A stretch of DNA of 40,927 nt from an uncultured Bacillota bacterium. GTDB taxonomy: Bacteria > Bacillota > Clostridia > Christensenellales > Pumilibacteraceae. Every line of letters begins with the position of its first letter. The first letter of the stretch is position 1. Positions 25,772 through 33,675 of this stretch are shown piece after piece. A program made the position numbers and the translations under genes. The stretch is taken from positions 1 through 40,927 of the forward strand of contig CASFJH010000048.1 of NCBI GenBank assembly GCA_949294845.1, given 5' to 3'. Below the pieces are notes generated by a model, which was not told the DNA's origin, searched no databases, and saw nothing but the letters and a program-made list of their open reading frames with translations.

Positions 25772-26263
25772 TTATTTTTTCATTGCACCTACAGCCGTTG
25801 CCGCTCCGCAGATGACGCCGCCTATCGTCATGAGCCAAGGACCTACCGCCGGAGTGGCTTCGTTAATCGAAAGGCTGCCCAGCGAGAAGTTGCCCTTGCT
25901 GCAGTAAGAGAAGGTCGTGATGATAAGCACGACCGCGCATATCAAGGTGACGACGCCGACAAGCGCGGTTATCAGCTTGAACAGCTTTATACCGAGCACC
26001 GTGCTTACGACGTAGCAGCCTGCCGACGCCAGAGAAGCTATCAGAGTTATTATTGCAAAAGCATTCATTGCGGCGAGCGCGTCTGACGGATTACTGTTGT
26101 TTTTGACCAGATCGGACAGCTTTATTTTCGTCTCGATTGCCGTAAGCGTAGTTGATTTGATCCAATCGAGAGTGTATCCTACAACCACCAGAATAGTCGC
26201 AACCACTATAACAGCGAAAGCAACCAACGCTACAATGCCGAAGCGGCTCTTCTTTTTTGCCAT
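25772..26263 (-). CDS. Small four-helix membrane protein
   Basis: 163 residues, not recognised. Basic start MAKKKSRFG, then four hydrophobic segments at about 8-30, 66-90, 95-117 and 140-160. The loop between helices 1 and 2 is polar (IKLSDLVKNNSNPSD) and may be extracellular, as may the loop NFSLGSLSINEATPAVG. It has its own strong promoter and a GGAGG site, so it is a real expressed gene. No family motif is visible; a claudin-like or tetraspan shape is only a description. Confidence 0.85.
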   Translation of the reverse strand: MAKKKSRFGIVALVAFAVIVVATILVVVGYTLDWIKSTTLTAIETKIKLSDLVKNNSNPSDALAAMNAFAIITLIASLASAGCYVVSTVLGIKLFKLITALVGVVTLICAVVLIITTFSYCSKGNFSLGSLSINEATPAVGPWLMTIGGVICGAATAVGAMKK

Positions 26264-26293
26264 TTTCCTACCTCCGTTTTTATATATATTATC

Positions 26294-26322
26294 AGTATAA
26301 CACAGCCTCTGGCAAAAGTCAA
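26294..26322 (-). promoter_or_regulatory. Sigma-A promoter of the four-helix membrane protein gene
   Basis: On the minus strand: -35 TTGACT (26322-26317), 17-nt spacer, -10 TATACT (26299-26294), about 30 nt before the ATG. Confidence 0.88.
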
Positions 26323-26379
26323 TACAATTAACTTTATAAATTATTATAAAATTAAAGCTTATTGCCGAGGCGGAGACGG

Positions 26380-26439
26380 TCGGAACTGAAGCGGTAGGGG
26401 AGCAAGAAGCGTATTGCCTGAAAATGCGGCGGAATAAGG
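26380..26439 (-). pseudogene. Decayed copy of an AraC 3' end
   Basis: This stretch strongly resembles 26469-26525, the last part of the intact AraC gene: both begin TCGGAACTGAAGCGG and end with a similar GCGGC...AATAAGG. Read on the minus strand it encodes PLFRRIFRQYASCSPT, aligned to PYFCRVFKKYTSFTP of the intact protein, and then continues as LPLQFR in a shifted frame. It is therefore a remnant of a second AraC gene or of a partial duplication. Confidence 0.7.
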
Positions 26440-26444
26440 GGCCG

Positions 26445-27251
26445 TCAGCTTTTGCTTCTGCTGTTGTATCGGAACTGAAGCGGAGTGAAAGAAGTATATT
26501 TTTTGAAAACGCGGCAGAAATAAGGCGTGTCGTGATAGCCGCAGCGCGCGGCTATTTCGCTCACGCCGGCGTCGGTGGAGGCAAGCAGTTTTCGGGCAAG
26601 CTCGACGCGTTTGCGCGCTATGCAGACCACCGGAGAAGGGCCGCCCATCTGTCTGAAGAGATGAGCTAGATAACCGCTGTTAATGTCCAGACTTTCGCAC
26701 AGCCGCTTTATTACGTCCGGCTCGGAATAGCGGATATTAATATACTCTTTCGCTTGGGCGTAAACGCGGTTTCTGCCGGAAGGAAGATTCATTTCGGTAT
26801 CGGCCATACGCATCGCGTAAAGCAGAATTACCTGCAGAAGTCGTTCTGAAATATCAGCGCCGTAGTTGGCGACGGTCTTTTTTTCTTCAGCCAGTCCGGA
26901 AAAGCACGCGCGCAGTATGCCGTAAGCGTCGGACGAGGGTATTATGCAGAAACGCCTGTTTTTAAGTATGTCCTCTTCGGGCGCGCCGAGGTCTGCGACC
27001 GCGACGGAATAAAACAAAACGTCTGCTCCGTAGAAGCAGATGTCGTGTTTGGCGTTACGGTTTATCAGCGCCATATCGCCGCGTTTGAGCGGAAAAGTAT
27101 CGTTGTCCGAAAGCAGCTTGCCGGAGCCTTCGGCGATGAGACAGAGCTCGGTATGGTCGTGAGTGTGAGCGCCCGTCCAGTCGCGCGGTTCGTTGCCGAA
27201 TTCGACGTCGACCGGTCGGGGACGAAAGCGCGCGAAAGGCGAGGAGCTCAT
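26445..27251 (-). CDS. AraC-family transcription regulator (downstream of parA)
   Basis: 268 residues. N-terminal cupin sensor with HTHDHTELCLIAEGSG (29-44) and RGDMALINRNAKHDI; C-terminal double helix-turn-helix from about residue 168 with LCESLDINSGYLAHLFRQMG and GVSEIAARCGYHDTPYFCRV. The ATG is three bases after the parA stop, with no distinct ribosome site, which suggests coupled translation. Its target and ligand are unknown; the membrane protein gene downstream has its own promoter and may be a target. Confidence 0.92.
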   Translation of the reverse strand: MSSSPFARFRPRPVDVEFGNEPRDWTGAHTHDHTELCLIAEGSGKLLSDNDTFPLKRGDMALINRNAKHDICFYGADVLFYSVAVADLGAPEEDILKNRRFCIIPSSDAYGILRACFSGLAEEKKTVANYGADISERLLQVILLYAMRMADTEMNLPSGRNRVYAQAKEYINIRYSEPDVIKRLCESLDINSGYLAHLFRQMGGPSPVVCIARKRVELARKLLASTDAGVSEIAARCGYHDTPYFCRVFKKYTSFTPLQFRYNSRSKS

Positions 27252-27254
27252 GGC

Positions 27255-28064
27255 TTATAACCTGCGCAAGGCGTTGAGATTGGAAATAGGGGTATAGGGA
27301 TCGTTGTTGCGCTTTAGCAGCTCCTCGCATAACGATTTGTAAGCGAGCGAACCGGCCGAACGCGGCTCGTACTGCATTATCGTAAGCCCGTGGCTGGGCG
27401 CCTCGGCCAGACGGATATTGCGCGGTATACGGGTATTGAATACCTTTTTGCCGAAGAACTTGAGTATTTCGTCCGCGACAGAAGAAACGAGATTGGAGCG
27501 CGAGTCGTACATGGTAAGAACCACGCCCTCCACGTCGAGCTGAGGATTGAGATATTTTTTCGCAAGCTTTATAGTATTCATCAGCTGGCCGAGTCCTTCC
27601 AGAGCGTAATATTCGCCCTGAATGGGAATGAGCACGCTGTCGGCTGCCGTCAGCGCGTTTACGGTCAGCAGTCCGAGCGAGGGCGGGCAGTCGATAAGCA
27701 TATAATCGTATGAGTTGCGCAGCTTGGCTAGAGCGGATTTGAGTATCTTTTCGCGGTTGGGCAGCGAAACGAGCTCAATTTCCGCTCCGGCGAGGTCTAT
27801 ATTCGAGGGGACGATATCCAAACCTTTTATTCGGGTATGTATCGCCGCTTCGGAGGCGTCGCATTCGCCCACGAGCACGCTGTACGACGAGTTTTTCAGC
27901 TTCTTTTTGTCAATACCGAAGCCGCTGGAAGCGTTGCCCTGAGGATCGACGTCGAGAATGATGACGCGTTTGCCCATAACGGCAAGATATCCCGCGAGAT
28001 TTACGGTCGTAGTCGTTTTGCCTACGCCGCCTTTCTGGTTGGCGATTGCGATAATTTTAGACAC
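27255..28064 (-). CDS. parA: ParA/Soj-family ATPase
   Basis: 269 residues. Deviant Walker A KGGVGKTTT with signature Lys11 and Lys16, Walker A' DVDPQGNAS, Walker B LIDCPPSLG. These ATPases bind DNA as dimers and move chromosomes or other cargo. Start is GTG 28064 directly behind GCAGGAGGTCACC; an in-frame TTG at 28079 lies upstream of that site and is rejected. No ParB gene follows: the next gene is an AraC regulator. It could still be chromosomal Soj if parB is elsewhere, or a ParA with another cargo. Confidence 0.93.
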   Translation of the reverse strand: MSKIIAIANQKGGVGKTTTTVNLAGYLAVMGKRVIILDVDPQGNASSGFGIDKKKLKNSSYSVLVGECDASEAAIHTRIKGLDIVPSNIDLAGAEIELVSLPNREKILKSALAKLRNSYDYMLIDCPPSLGLLTVNALTAADSVLIPIQGEYYALEGLGQLMNTIKLAKKYLNPQLDVEGVVLTMYDSRSNLVSSVADEILKFFGKKVFNTRIPRNIRLAEAPSHGLTIMQYEPRSAGSLAYKSLCEELLKRNNDPYTPISNLNALRRL

Positions 28065-28099
28065 GGTGACCTCCTGCAAACGAGCCTTGAATACATATA

Positions 28100-28128
28100 A
28101 TTATAACACATGGCTTTTTTTGTCGCAA
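28100..28128 (-). promoter_or_regulatory. Sigma-A promoter of parA
   Basis: On the minus strand: -35 TTGCGA (28128-28123), 17-nt spacer, consensus -10 TATAAT (28105-28100), about 35 nt before the GTG start. Divergent from the ecfA1 promoter. Confidence 0.87.
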
Positions 28129-28177
28129 CACTTTTTTGCCCATAGCTTAAAAATTATCGCGAGCTGCAGCTATTTAA

Positions 28178-28206
28178 TTTACTTTTTCAGCCCGTTTTGA
28201 TATAAT
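28178..28206 (+). promoter_or_regulatory. Promoter of the ecfA1 operon with very short leader
   Basis: -35 TTTACT (28178-28183), 17-nt spacer, consensus -10 TATAAT (28201-28206). The predicted start near 28213 leaves only about seven bases before the ATG at 28220, with no Shine-Dalgarno. Confidence 0.8.
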
Positions 28207-28219
28207 ATCTGCATACGTT

Positions 28220-29053
28220 ATGCCCATAATAGAGTTTGAAAACGTCGAATACACCTACAACGCCGGCATGGAAGGCGAAACCAAAGCCTTAAGCGGCGTG
28301 TCCTTTTCGATAGAAGAGGGCTCTTTCGTCGCGCTTGTGGGACACAACGGAAGCGGAAAATCGACGATCGCAAAACTGATGAACGGGCTTATCCTGCCGG
28401 ATAAGGGCAGGGTGACTGTCGACGGTATGGACACCGCCGATAAGAAACGTATATTTGACATACGCAAGACGGTGGGAGTGGTATTCCAGAACCCCGACAA
28501 TCAGATGATCGCCACCATAATCGAGGACGACGTGGCGTTCGGACCGGAGAATCTCGGGCTGCCGCCGGCGGAGATACGCGAACGCGTCGACTGGGCGCTC
28601 GGGTCGGTGGGCATGGCCGATCACAAGCGCGGCACGCCGTTCAGACTGAGCGGCGGCCAGAAGCAGCGCATCGCGATAGCCGGCGTGCTGGCGCTCAGAC
28701 CGAGAGTCATGGTGCTCGACGAATCGACGGCTATGCTCGATCCCAAAGGCCGCGACGAAGTTATGAGAGTCGTGATGCAGTTGAACCGCGACCATAAGAT
28801 GACCGTTGTCATGATAACGCATTTTATGGAAGAGGCGGCCGAAGCCGACCGCATTATAGTCATGCGCAGCGGAGAGGCTCTGCTTGACGGCGGAAAAGAG
28901 GTGTTCAACCGCACCTCGGAGATAAGGTCGGCAGGACTTGAGCTGCCGCTGCCCAGCCGTATCGCCGACGGACTGCGCCGCTCGGGCATGGCTCTGCCTG
29001 ACGGCATACTCACCGACAGCCAGCTTGCGGAGGCGTTATGCCGATTAAAATAG
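28220..29053 (+). CDS. ecfA1: ECF transporter ATPase EcfA1
   Basis: 277 residues; one of the two ABC ATPases of the energy-coupling factor module that powers vitamin and metal uptake. Walker A GHNGSGKST (41-49), Q-loop VFQNPDNQ, signature LSGGQKQR, Walker B VMVLDESTAMLD with catalytic Glu, His-loop ITHFMEE. It overlaps ecfA2 by 16 bases. Substrate-binding S components are not in the window, as usual for group II ECF modules shared by several S proteins. Confidence 0.96.
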   Translation: MPIIEFENVEYTYNAGMEGETKALSGVSFSIEEGSFVALVGHNGSGKSTIAKLMNGLILPDKGRVTVDGMDTADKKRIFDIRKTVGVVFQNPDNQMIATIIEDDVAFGPENLGLPPAEIRERVDWALGSVGMADHKRGTPFRLSGGQKQRIAIAGVLALRPRVMVLDESTAMLDPKGRDEVMRVVMQLNRDHKMTVVMITHFMEEAAEADRIIVMRSGEALLDGGKEVFNRTSEIRSAGLELPLPSRIADGLRRSGMALPDGILTDSQLAEALCRLK

Positions 29054-29898
29054 AACATCTTTCGTATATATATTCGCCCAAAACTCCTTTTGAAAAGAGA
29101 GCGCTCGACGACGTAACGTTTACCGTGAACGACGGCGATTTTTTCGGTATAATCGGGCAGACGGGCAGCGGCAAGTCCACTCTTATAAGCCATTTTAACG
29201 CCCTTACCAGAGTCATGTCGGGCAAAATTTTCGTAGACGATATGGATCTGTCGGTCAAAAAACTCGACTTCAAACGTCTGCGTTCCACTGTCGGCATGGT
29301 GTTTCAGTACCCCGAGTACCAGCTTTTCGACGAGACGGTATTGAAGGACGTCATGTTTGGCTGCAAAAATATCGGTATGGACGACGCAGAGGCGGAAAAA
29401 AACGCGCGTGAAGCGATAGAGGCGGTCGGGCTTTCTCCCGAAATCGCCGATCGCTCGCCTTTCGAACTGTCGGGCGGACAGAAGCGCCGCGCCGCCATCG
29501 CCGGCGTGATAGCCATGCGTCCCAAGGTGCTCGTGCTGGACGAGCCGACTGCCGGACTTGATCCGCGCGGCAAAAATGCCGTGCTGGAGCTGATAGCGCG
29601 CATTAAGGAAAACGTTTGTCCGACCATAATAATGATAAGCCACAATATGGACGAGATAGCGCGCTGCTGCAACCGCATCGCCGTAATGAGCGAGGGAAAG
29701 CTGCTGGGCGTGTTTTCGCCTAAGGAACTGTTCGGGCAGAAGGAAAGACTTCACGCCTGCGGGCTGGAAATGCCCAAGGTAACCGAGCTGGCCAACGTTT
29801 TGGCGGATAAAGGTCTGAACGTGGACCGCGCGACGCTTACCGAAGCCGAGCTTATAGCGCAGCTCATGAGAAAACCGGAGGCTAAAGCGAATGCGTGA
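29038..29898 (+). CDS. ecfA2: ECF transporter ATPase EcfA2
   Basis: 286 residues; partner of EcfA1. Walker A GQTGSGKST (40-48), Q-loop VFQYPEYQLFDETV typical for EcfA2, signature LSGGQKRR, Walker B VLVLDEPTAGLDPRG, His-loop ISHNMDEI. The start overlaps ecfA1 and the end overlaps ecfT by eight bases, so the three are translated together. Confidence 0.96.
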   Translation: MPIKIEHLSYIYSPKTPFEKRALDDVTFTVNDGDFFGIIGQTGSGKSTLISHFNALTRVMSGKIFVDDMDLSVKKLDFKRLRSTVGMVFQYPEYQLFDETVLKDVMFGCKNIGMDDAEAEKNAREAIEAVGLSPEIADRSPFELSGGQKRRAAIAGVIAMRPKVLVLDEPTAGLDPRGKNAVLELIARIKENVCPTIIMISHNMDEIARCCNRIAVMSEGKLLGVFSPKELFGQKERLHACGLEMPKVTELANVLADKGLNVDRATLTEAELIAQLMRKPEAKANA

Positions 29899-30733
29899 CG
29901 TGAGTTTCGGACAATATTATCCGGTAGAGTCGCCCGTACACCGCCTCGATCCGCGCTGCAAGCTGGTGCTTGCGATAATGTATATTGTCGCGCTGTTTTT
30001 TATACAGACGTTTACCGGTTTCGGCATAGTGGCGCTGGCTCTCGCGGTTATCGTGCTCGTTTCGCGCGTGCCTTTTGTTAAAGTGCTTAAAAGCGTTAAG
30101 GCGGTGATATTTCTTATAATATTCACCATGCTTATGACTTTTTTGTTCTATCGCGGCGATCCCGCATATAAGATCGCGGACTGGGGAATATTTCATTTGT
30201 ACTGGGACGGGCTGTTCAGCGCGCTCAAGCTCAGCCTAAGGCTCATGCTGCTGGTTATGGGACCGGCTTTGCTTACGCTCACCACTACGCCGGTAGAGCT
30301 TACGGACGGACTGGAGAGCCTGCTTAAGCCGCTCGCTCTGATAAAACTGCCCATTCACGAGCTTGCCATAATCATGAGCATTTCTCTCAGGCTTATCCCC
30401 ACGCTTATGGAGGAAACGGACAAGATAATCAACGCGCAGAAGGCGCGCGGCGCCGATTTCGAATCGGGTAATCTCATAAAACGCGCAAAGGCGATGCTTC
30501 CCATACTTATTCCGCTTTTCGTTTCGTCTTTCAGACGCGCCGACGAGCTTGCCGACGCAATGGATTCGCGCTGTTACCGCGGCGCGAAAGGCCGCACGCG
30601 CATGAAGGTACTGCGCTTTCATGTGCGCGACCTTATCGCGTTCCTTTTCATGGCGGCGCTCGTGTTCGCGGTGCTTACTCTCAGATACAACTGGTTTGGA
30701 ATTTTGGGGCTGCTGCCCTTTACGGTTTACTGA
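29891..30733 (+). CDS. ecfT: ECF transporter membrane subunit EcfT
   Basis: 280 residues, about six membrane helices; links the two ATPases to interchangeable S components. The coupling motifs are visible: ARG at 185-187 (AQKARGADF) and the second in MDSRCYRG (224-231). N-terminal SFGQYYPVESPVHRLDPR is typical of the family. truA starts two bases after the stop. Confidence 0.96.
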   Translation: MRDVSFGQYYPVESPVHRLDPRCKLVLAIMYIVALFFIQTFTGFGIVALALAVIVLVSRVPFVKVLKSVKAVIFLIIFTMLMTFLFYRGDPAYKIADWGIFHLYWDGLFSALKLSLRLMLLVMGPALLTLTTTPVELTDGLESLLKPLALIKLPIHELAIIMSISLRLIPTLMEETDKIINAQKARGADFESGNLIKRAKAMLPILIPLFVSSFRRADELADAMDSRCYRGAKGRTRMKVLRFHVRDLIAFLFMAALVFAVLTLRYNWFGILGLLPFTVY

Positions 30734-30735
30734 CC

Positions 30736-31467
30736 ATGAGAGTAAGGCTGGACATTGATTATATAGGAACGGCATATGCCGGCTGGCAGGTTCAGCCGGG
30801 TATGCGCACTGTTCAGGGCGAGGTAGAGCGCGCTCTGAACGCGATGACCGGCGAAGAAAACAGAGTGACGGCGAGCGGCCGCACCGACGCCGGAGTGCAC
30901 GCTATATGCCAGACGGCACATTTCGATACGTCAAAGACGTGGGACGCGGCTAAATTTGTCGGCGGACTCAACAGCTATCTGCCGCGCGATATCAGGATCC
31001 TGTCGGCGTACGAGGTGCCTGACGGGTTTCATGCGCGTTATTCGGCCAAATGCAAAACTTACGAGTACGTTATGTACCGCTCGGATCGCGAGCGCGCGGT
31101 GTATCTTGAGCGCGCGGCGAGAATACCCGAAGGAGCGGACACAGAAAAAATGCGCCGCGCCGCCGGATATTTTATAGGGACGCACGATTTCGCGTCGTTC
31201 TGCGCGGCGGACGCCGATACGAAAACGTCGGTGCGTACCGTTACGCGTTCCGACATATCCTTGCGCGACGGGCTGATCGTTTTTACGGTAACGTCCGACG
31301 GTTTTTTATACAATATGGTGCGAATTATGACCGGATTGCTTATACGGATAGCGACGGGCGGCGAGCCTGAATACGCCGTATCGGAAGTTATTGCCGCGCG
31401 CGACCGCACTTTAGCGCGCGATACCGCGCCGGCGTGCGGTTTATACCTCAAAAAGGTTTATTATTAA
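30736..31467 (+). CDS. truA: tRNA pseudouridine synthase A
   Basis: 243 residues; makes pseudouridine at positions 38-40 of tRNA anticodon stems. Catalytic Asp51 in ASGRTDAGVHA; later YEYVMYRSD, FIGTHDFASF and FLYNMVRIMTG. The position after ecfT is the usual Firmicutes order; rplM and rpsI, which often follow, are absent. Confidence 0.97.
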   Translation: MRVRLDIDYIGTAYAGWQVQPGMRTVQGEVERALNAMTGEENRVTASGRTDAGVHAICQTAHFDTSKTWDAAKFVGGLNSYLPRDIRILSAYEVPDGFHARYSAKCKTYEYVMYRSDRERAVYLERAARIPEGADTEKMRRAAGYFIGTHDFASFCAADADTKTSVRTVTRSDISLRDGLIVFTVTSDGFLYNMVRIMTGLLIRIATGGEPEYAVSEVIAARDRTLARDTAPACGLYLKKVYY

Positions 31468-31504
31468 ATATCGATTAGAAAAGCGGCAATCCCGGCAAAA
31501 CCGG

Positions 31505-31533
31505 TTGACGTAAAATATTTCATCTGTTAAAAT
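31505..31533 (+). promoter_or_regulatory. Sigma-A promoter of the glycosyltransferase gene
   Basis: -35 TTGACG (31505-31510), 17-nt spacer, -10 TAAAAT (31528-31533), about 25-30 nt before the TTG start, with GGAGGG between. Confidence 0.82.
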
Positions 31534-31565
31534 TATACGGTAAACGAGCTCATCGGAGGGTGTTT

Positions 31566-32747
31566 TTGAAGCCTAAAATACTGGTCACTTTCATAGAATC
31601 GGGAAAGGGGCATATAATGTCCGCGCAATCGATATACGAGAGCTTAACCGAAAAATACGGTGACCGATACGATATAGAAAAGACTTACATCATGTCCGCC
31701 GACGGCAACCGAAAGCTTATGTCCGTCGAACGCTTTCTTACAAAACAGACGCAGAACACTAATAAGGTGCAGTTTTTCGGTAAATTCATATTCCCGTTCA
31801 TTCATTTTATGGGCGGGCAGAAGCTGATGCGCTGGATCCATAAAAACGTTTGTTCGCGTTCTTTCAAAGCCATTTTAAAGGCGTTCGCCGACAGAAAGCC
31901 GGACGTCATAATTTCCACGCATTATTACATTTCGCTGGCTGCGGGCGAATACAAAAGGCAGATAGATCCCGACTGCGTCGTCGTAACGTACAATCCCGAC
32001 AATATGCTGCATCCTTTCTGGGATACGAGGGAGGGGTATTTTCTCGTCAACAGCGACCGCGCGTATAAACAGGCTATGCACAGACGGTTCCGGAAAGGAC
32101 ACGTTATACGCGTGCCTCTTTCGGTAAGGAAGGAAGTGGAGCGCTGCGACTCCGGCCGCGTTGAGCTCAGGCGCAAGCACGGGCTGCCCGAGGACGCTTT
32201 TACCGTTACTCTTGCCGACGGCGCGTATATGTACGGCCGCGCCAAAAAGTATACCAAAAAGCTGATAAAGAGCGGACTGCCGCTTACGCTGCTTGTCATC
32301 ACCGGCTATCATGAGAAAAATTACAGGTATTTTGCCAGAAGAATGAACCGTATTCCCTCCAATATCAATCTTAAGCTATACAAATTCACCGATTCCGCAT
32401 ACGAGTTGTACGGAGCGTCGGACGTATTTATAACAAAGGGCGGTCCCAACGCGGTGCTTGACAGCTTATACATGGATACGCCCGTAATGATAAATTACAC
32501 TCCCCACATGATAGAAGAGGAAACGTACAAGCTATTCGTCAAAAAACTGGGCTGCGGAACGGGAGCGTTCACCGCGCGCCGCGCCGTGCGGCTGATAAGG
32601 AAATATTCCGCCGATCCCGGGCTGCTCGAGCCTTTTCACGAGGGTATTGCGCGGTTAAGAGCGGGAGGAAACGGCGCCGACGTTATAGCCGATTTCGTGG
32701 CGGAGAAACTCAACGATAAGGAGGCGGCGGCAGAGGTTGCGGACTAA
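31566..32747 (+). CDS. GT28/MGDG-synthase-like glycolipid glycosyltransferase
   Basis: 393 residues. Resembles the processive diacylglycerol glycosyltransferases (UgtP and plant MGDG synthase type) that add sugar to membrane diacylglycerol. N-terminal acceptor domain with GKGHIMSAQSIYESL and PDVIISTHYYISLA; C-terminal sugar-nucleotide domain with ITGYHEKNYRYF and KGGPNAVLDSLYMDTPVMIN, the GT28 donor-site motif. Start: TTG 31566 is six bases after GGAGGG; an in-frame GTG at 31560 overlaps that site and is rejected. It overlaps the next gene by 11 bases. Sugar and acceptor are not proven. Confidence 0.88.
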   Translation: MKPKILVTFIESGKGHIMSAQSIYESLTEKYGDRYDIEKTYIMSADGNRKLMSVERFLTKQTQNTNKVQFFGKFIFPFIHFMGGQKLMRWIHKNVCSRSFKAILKAFADRKPDVIISTHYYISLAAGEYKRQIDPDCVVVTYNPDNMLHPFWDTREGYFLVNSDRAYKQAMHRRFRKGHVIRVPLSVRKEVERCDSGRVELRRKHGLPEDAFTVTLADGAYMYGRAKKYTKKLIKSGLPLTLLVITGYHEKNYRYFARRMNRIPSNINLKLYKFTDSAYELYGASDVFITKGGPNAVLDSLYMDTPVMINYTPHMIEEETYKLFVKKLGCGTGAFTARRAVRLIRKYSADPGLLEPFHEGIARLRAGGNGADVIADFVAEKLNDKEAAAEVAD

Positions 32748-33636
32748 AGCTTATATAAAGCTGATAGAGGAAGGCGTCGCAGCCGGCGAAATTCCGGACG
32801 ATATAGGACGCGAGATACTCGGTCTTATAAGCGAGCGCGGAAAAATGACGCCGCAAATCTATTCGGCTTTTACTTCCGCTCTTGCCGAAAGGGGACTATA
32901 CAACGTATATACGACTCCGTTCAACCGTAATCCTCCTCCGGTATCCGGCGATTACCGTTACGAGTCGCGCAACGTCTTTTTTCTTTTATATAAAGGCTTG
33001 ATACTCGCCGTTTTCAATACTCTCGGCCGCTTAGTGGCTCGGGTGGCGTTCAGACTGAAAGTAAAGGGCCGTAAAAACCTTAAGCGTTGCAAGGGCGCCG
33101 TCGTCACGGTGTCCAATCATTTTTCGTACCTCGATATTCTGGCCACCAGGTGCGCGACGGGCTGGAGATCATTGCGGTTTGTCGTCGCGCCGCATAACGC
33201 CGGCGGCAAAAGCGCGCCGGGACGCGGATTCTTTACGGGAGCGGGAGCGATAGCCGTAGGTACTACAATGTCGGGCGCGCGCAACTTCAACGCATATCTT
33301 GATAAATGCGTAAACGACGGCAAAACCGTTCATTTCTACGCCGAAAGAGCCATGTGGCTCAACTATCCCGAGCCGCGTCCCTTTCTTGCGGGAGCGTTCA
33401 CGCTGGCGGCGAGGCACGGTATACCCGTGGTTCCGGTTTTTTACGCTTACGGAAAAAACGGTAAATTAAGGAGGACGCTGCATATGCACGCGCCTATTAC
33501 CGCTTATGTGCTGGCTCCCGTCTTGCCCGACATGAGTCTAGCGGTCAAGCAGCGCGCGGCAAAGCTGTGCGACAACGCGCAGGACGCGGTCAGAAAAGCT
33601 TACGAAGAGCATTGCGCGCGCGCGACCGTCAAATAA
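32737..33636 (+). CDS. PlsC-like lysophospholipid acyltransferase
   Basis: 299 residues. Acyltransferase family of PlsC: catalytic NHFSYLD with His128 and Asp133, and the third block YAERAMWLNYP with Glu203 instead of the usual EGTR. One hydrophobic segment at about 80-100 anchors it. An N-terminal 75-residue region is extra relative to simple PlsC. Start is TTG 32737 inside the end of the previous gene; AAGGAGG lies 12 nt upstream. It likely acylates a lysolipid or glycolipid made with its neighbour. A separate sn-glycerol-3-phosphate pathway role is possible. Confidence 0.88.
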   Translation: MRTKAYIKLIEEGVAAGEIPDDIGREILGLISERGKMTPQIYSAFTSALAERGLYNVYTTPFNRNPPPVSGDYRYESRNVFFLLYKGLILAVFNTLGRLVARVAFRLKVKGRKNLKRCKGAVVTVSNHFSYLDILATRCATGWRSLRFVVAPHNAGGKSAPGRGFFTGAGAIAVGTTMSGARNFNAYLDKCVNDGKTVHFYAERAMWLNYPEPRPFLAGAFTLAARHGIPVVPVFYAYGKNGKLRRTLHMHAPITAYVLAPVLPDMSLAVKQRAAKLCDNAQDAVRKAYEEHCARATVK

Positions 33637-33639
33637 TTC

Positions 33640-33668
33640 TTTACAAAAAGAACAACTGCTGTTATAAT
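33640..33668 (+). promoter_or_regulatory. Strong promoter placed directly at a start codon
   Basis: -35 TTTACA (33640-33645), 17-nt spacer, consensus -10 TATAAT (33663-33668). The ATG at 33676 is eight bases after the -10 box, where transcription itself should begin. Confidence 0.87.
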
Positions 33669-33675
33669 ATTGTTT

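Noticed and set aside
28621..29754. 377-codon minus-strand frame opposite ecfA1 and ecfA2
   Set aside because: No motifs; the plus strand carries complete ABC ATPases.
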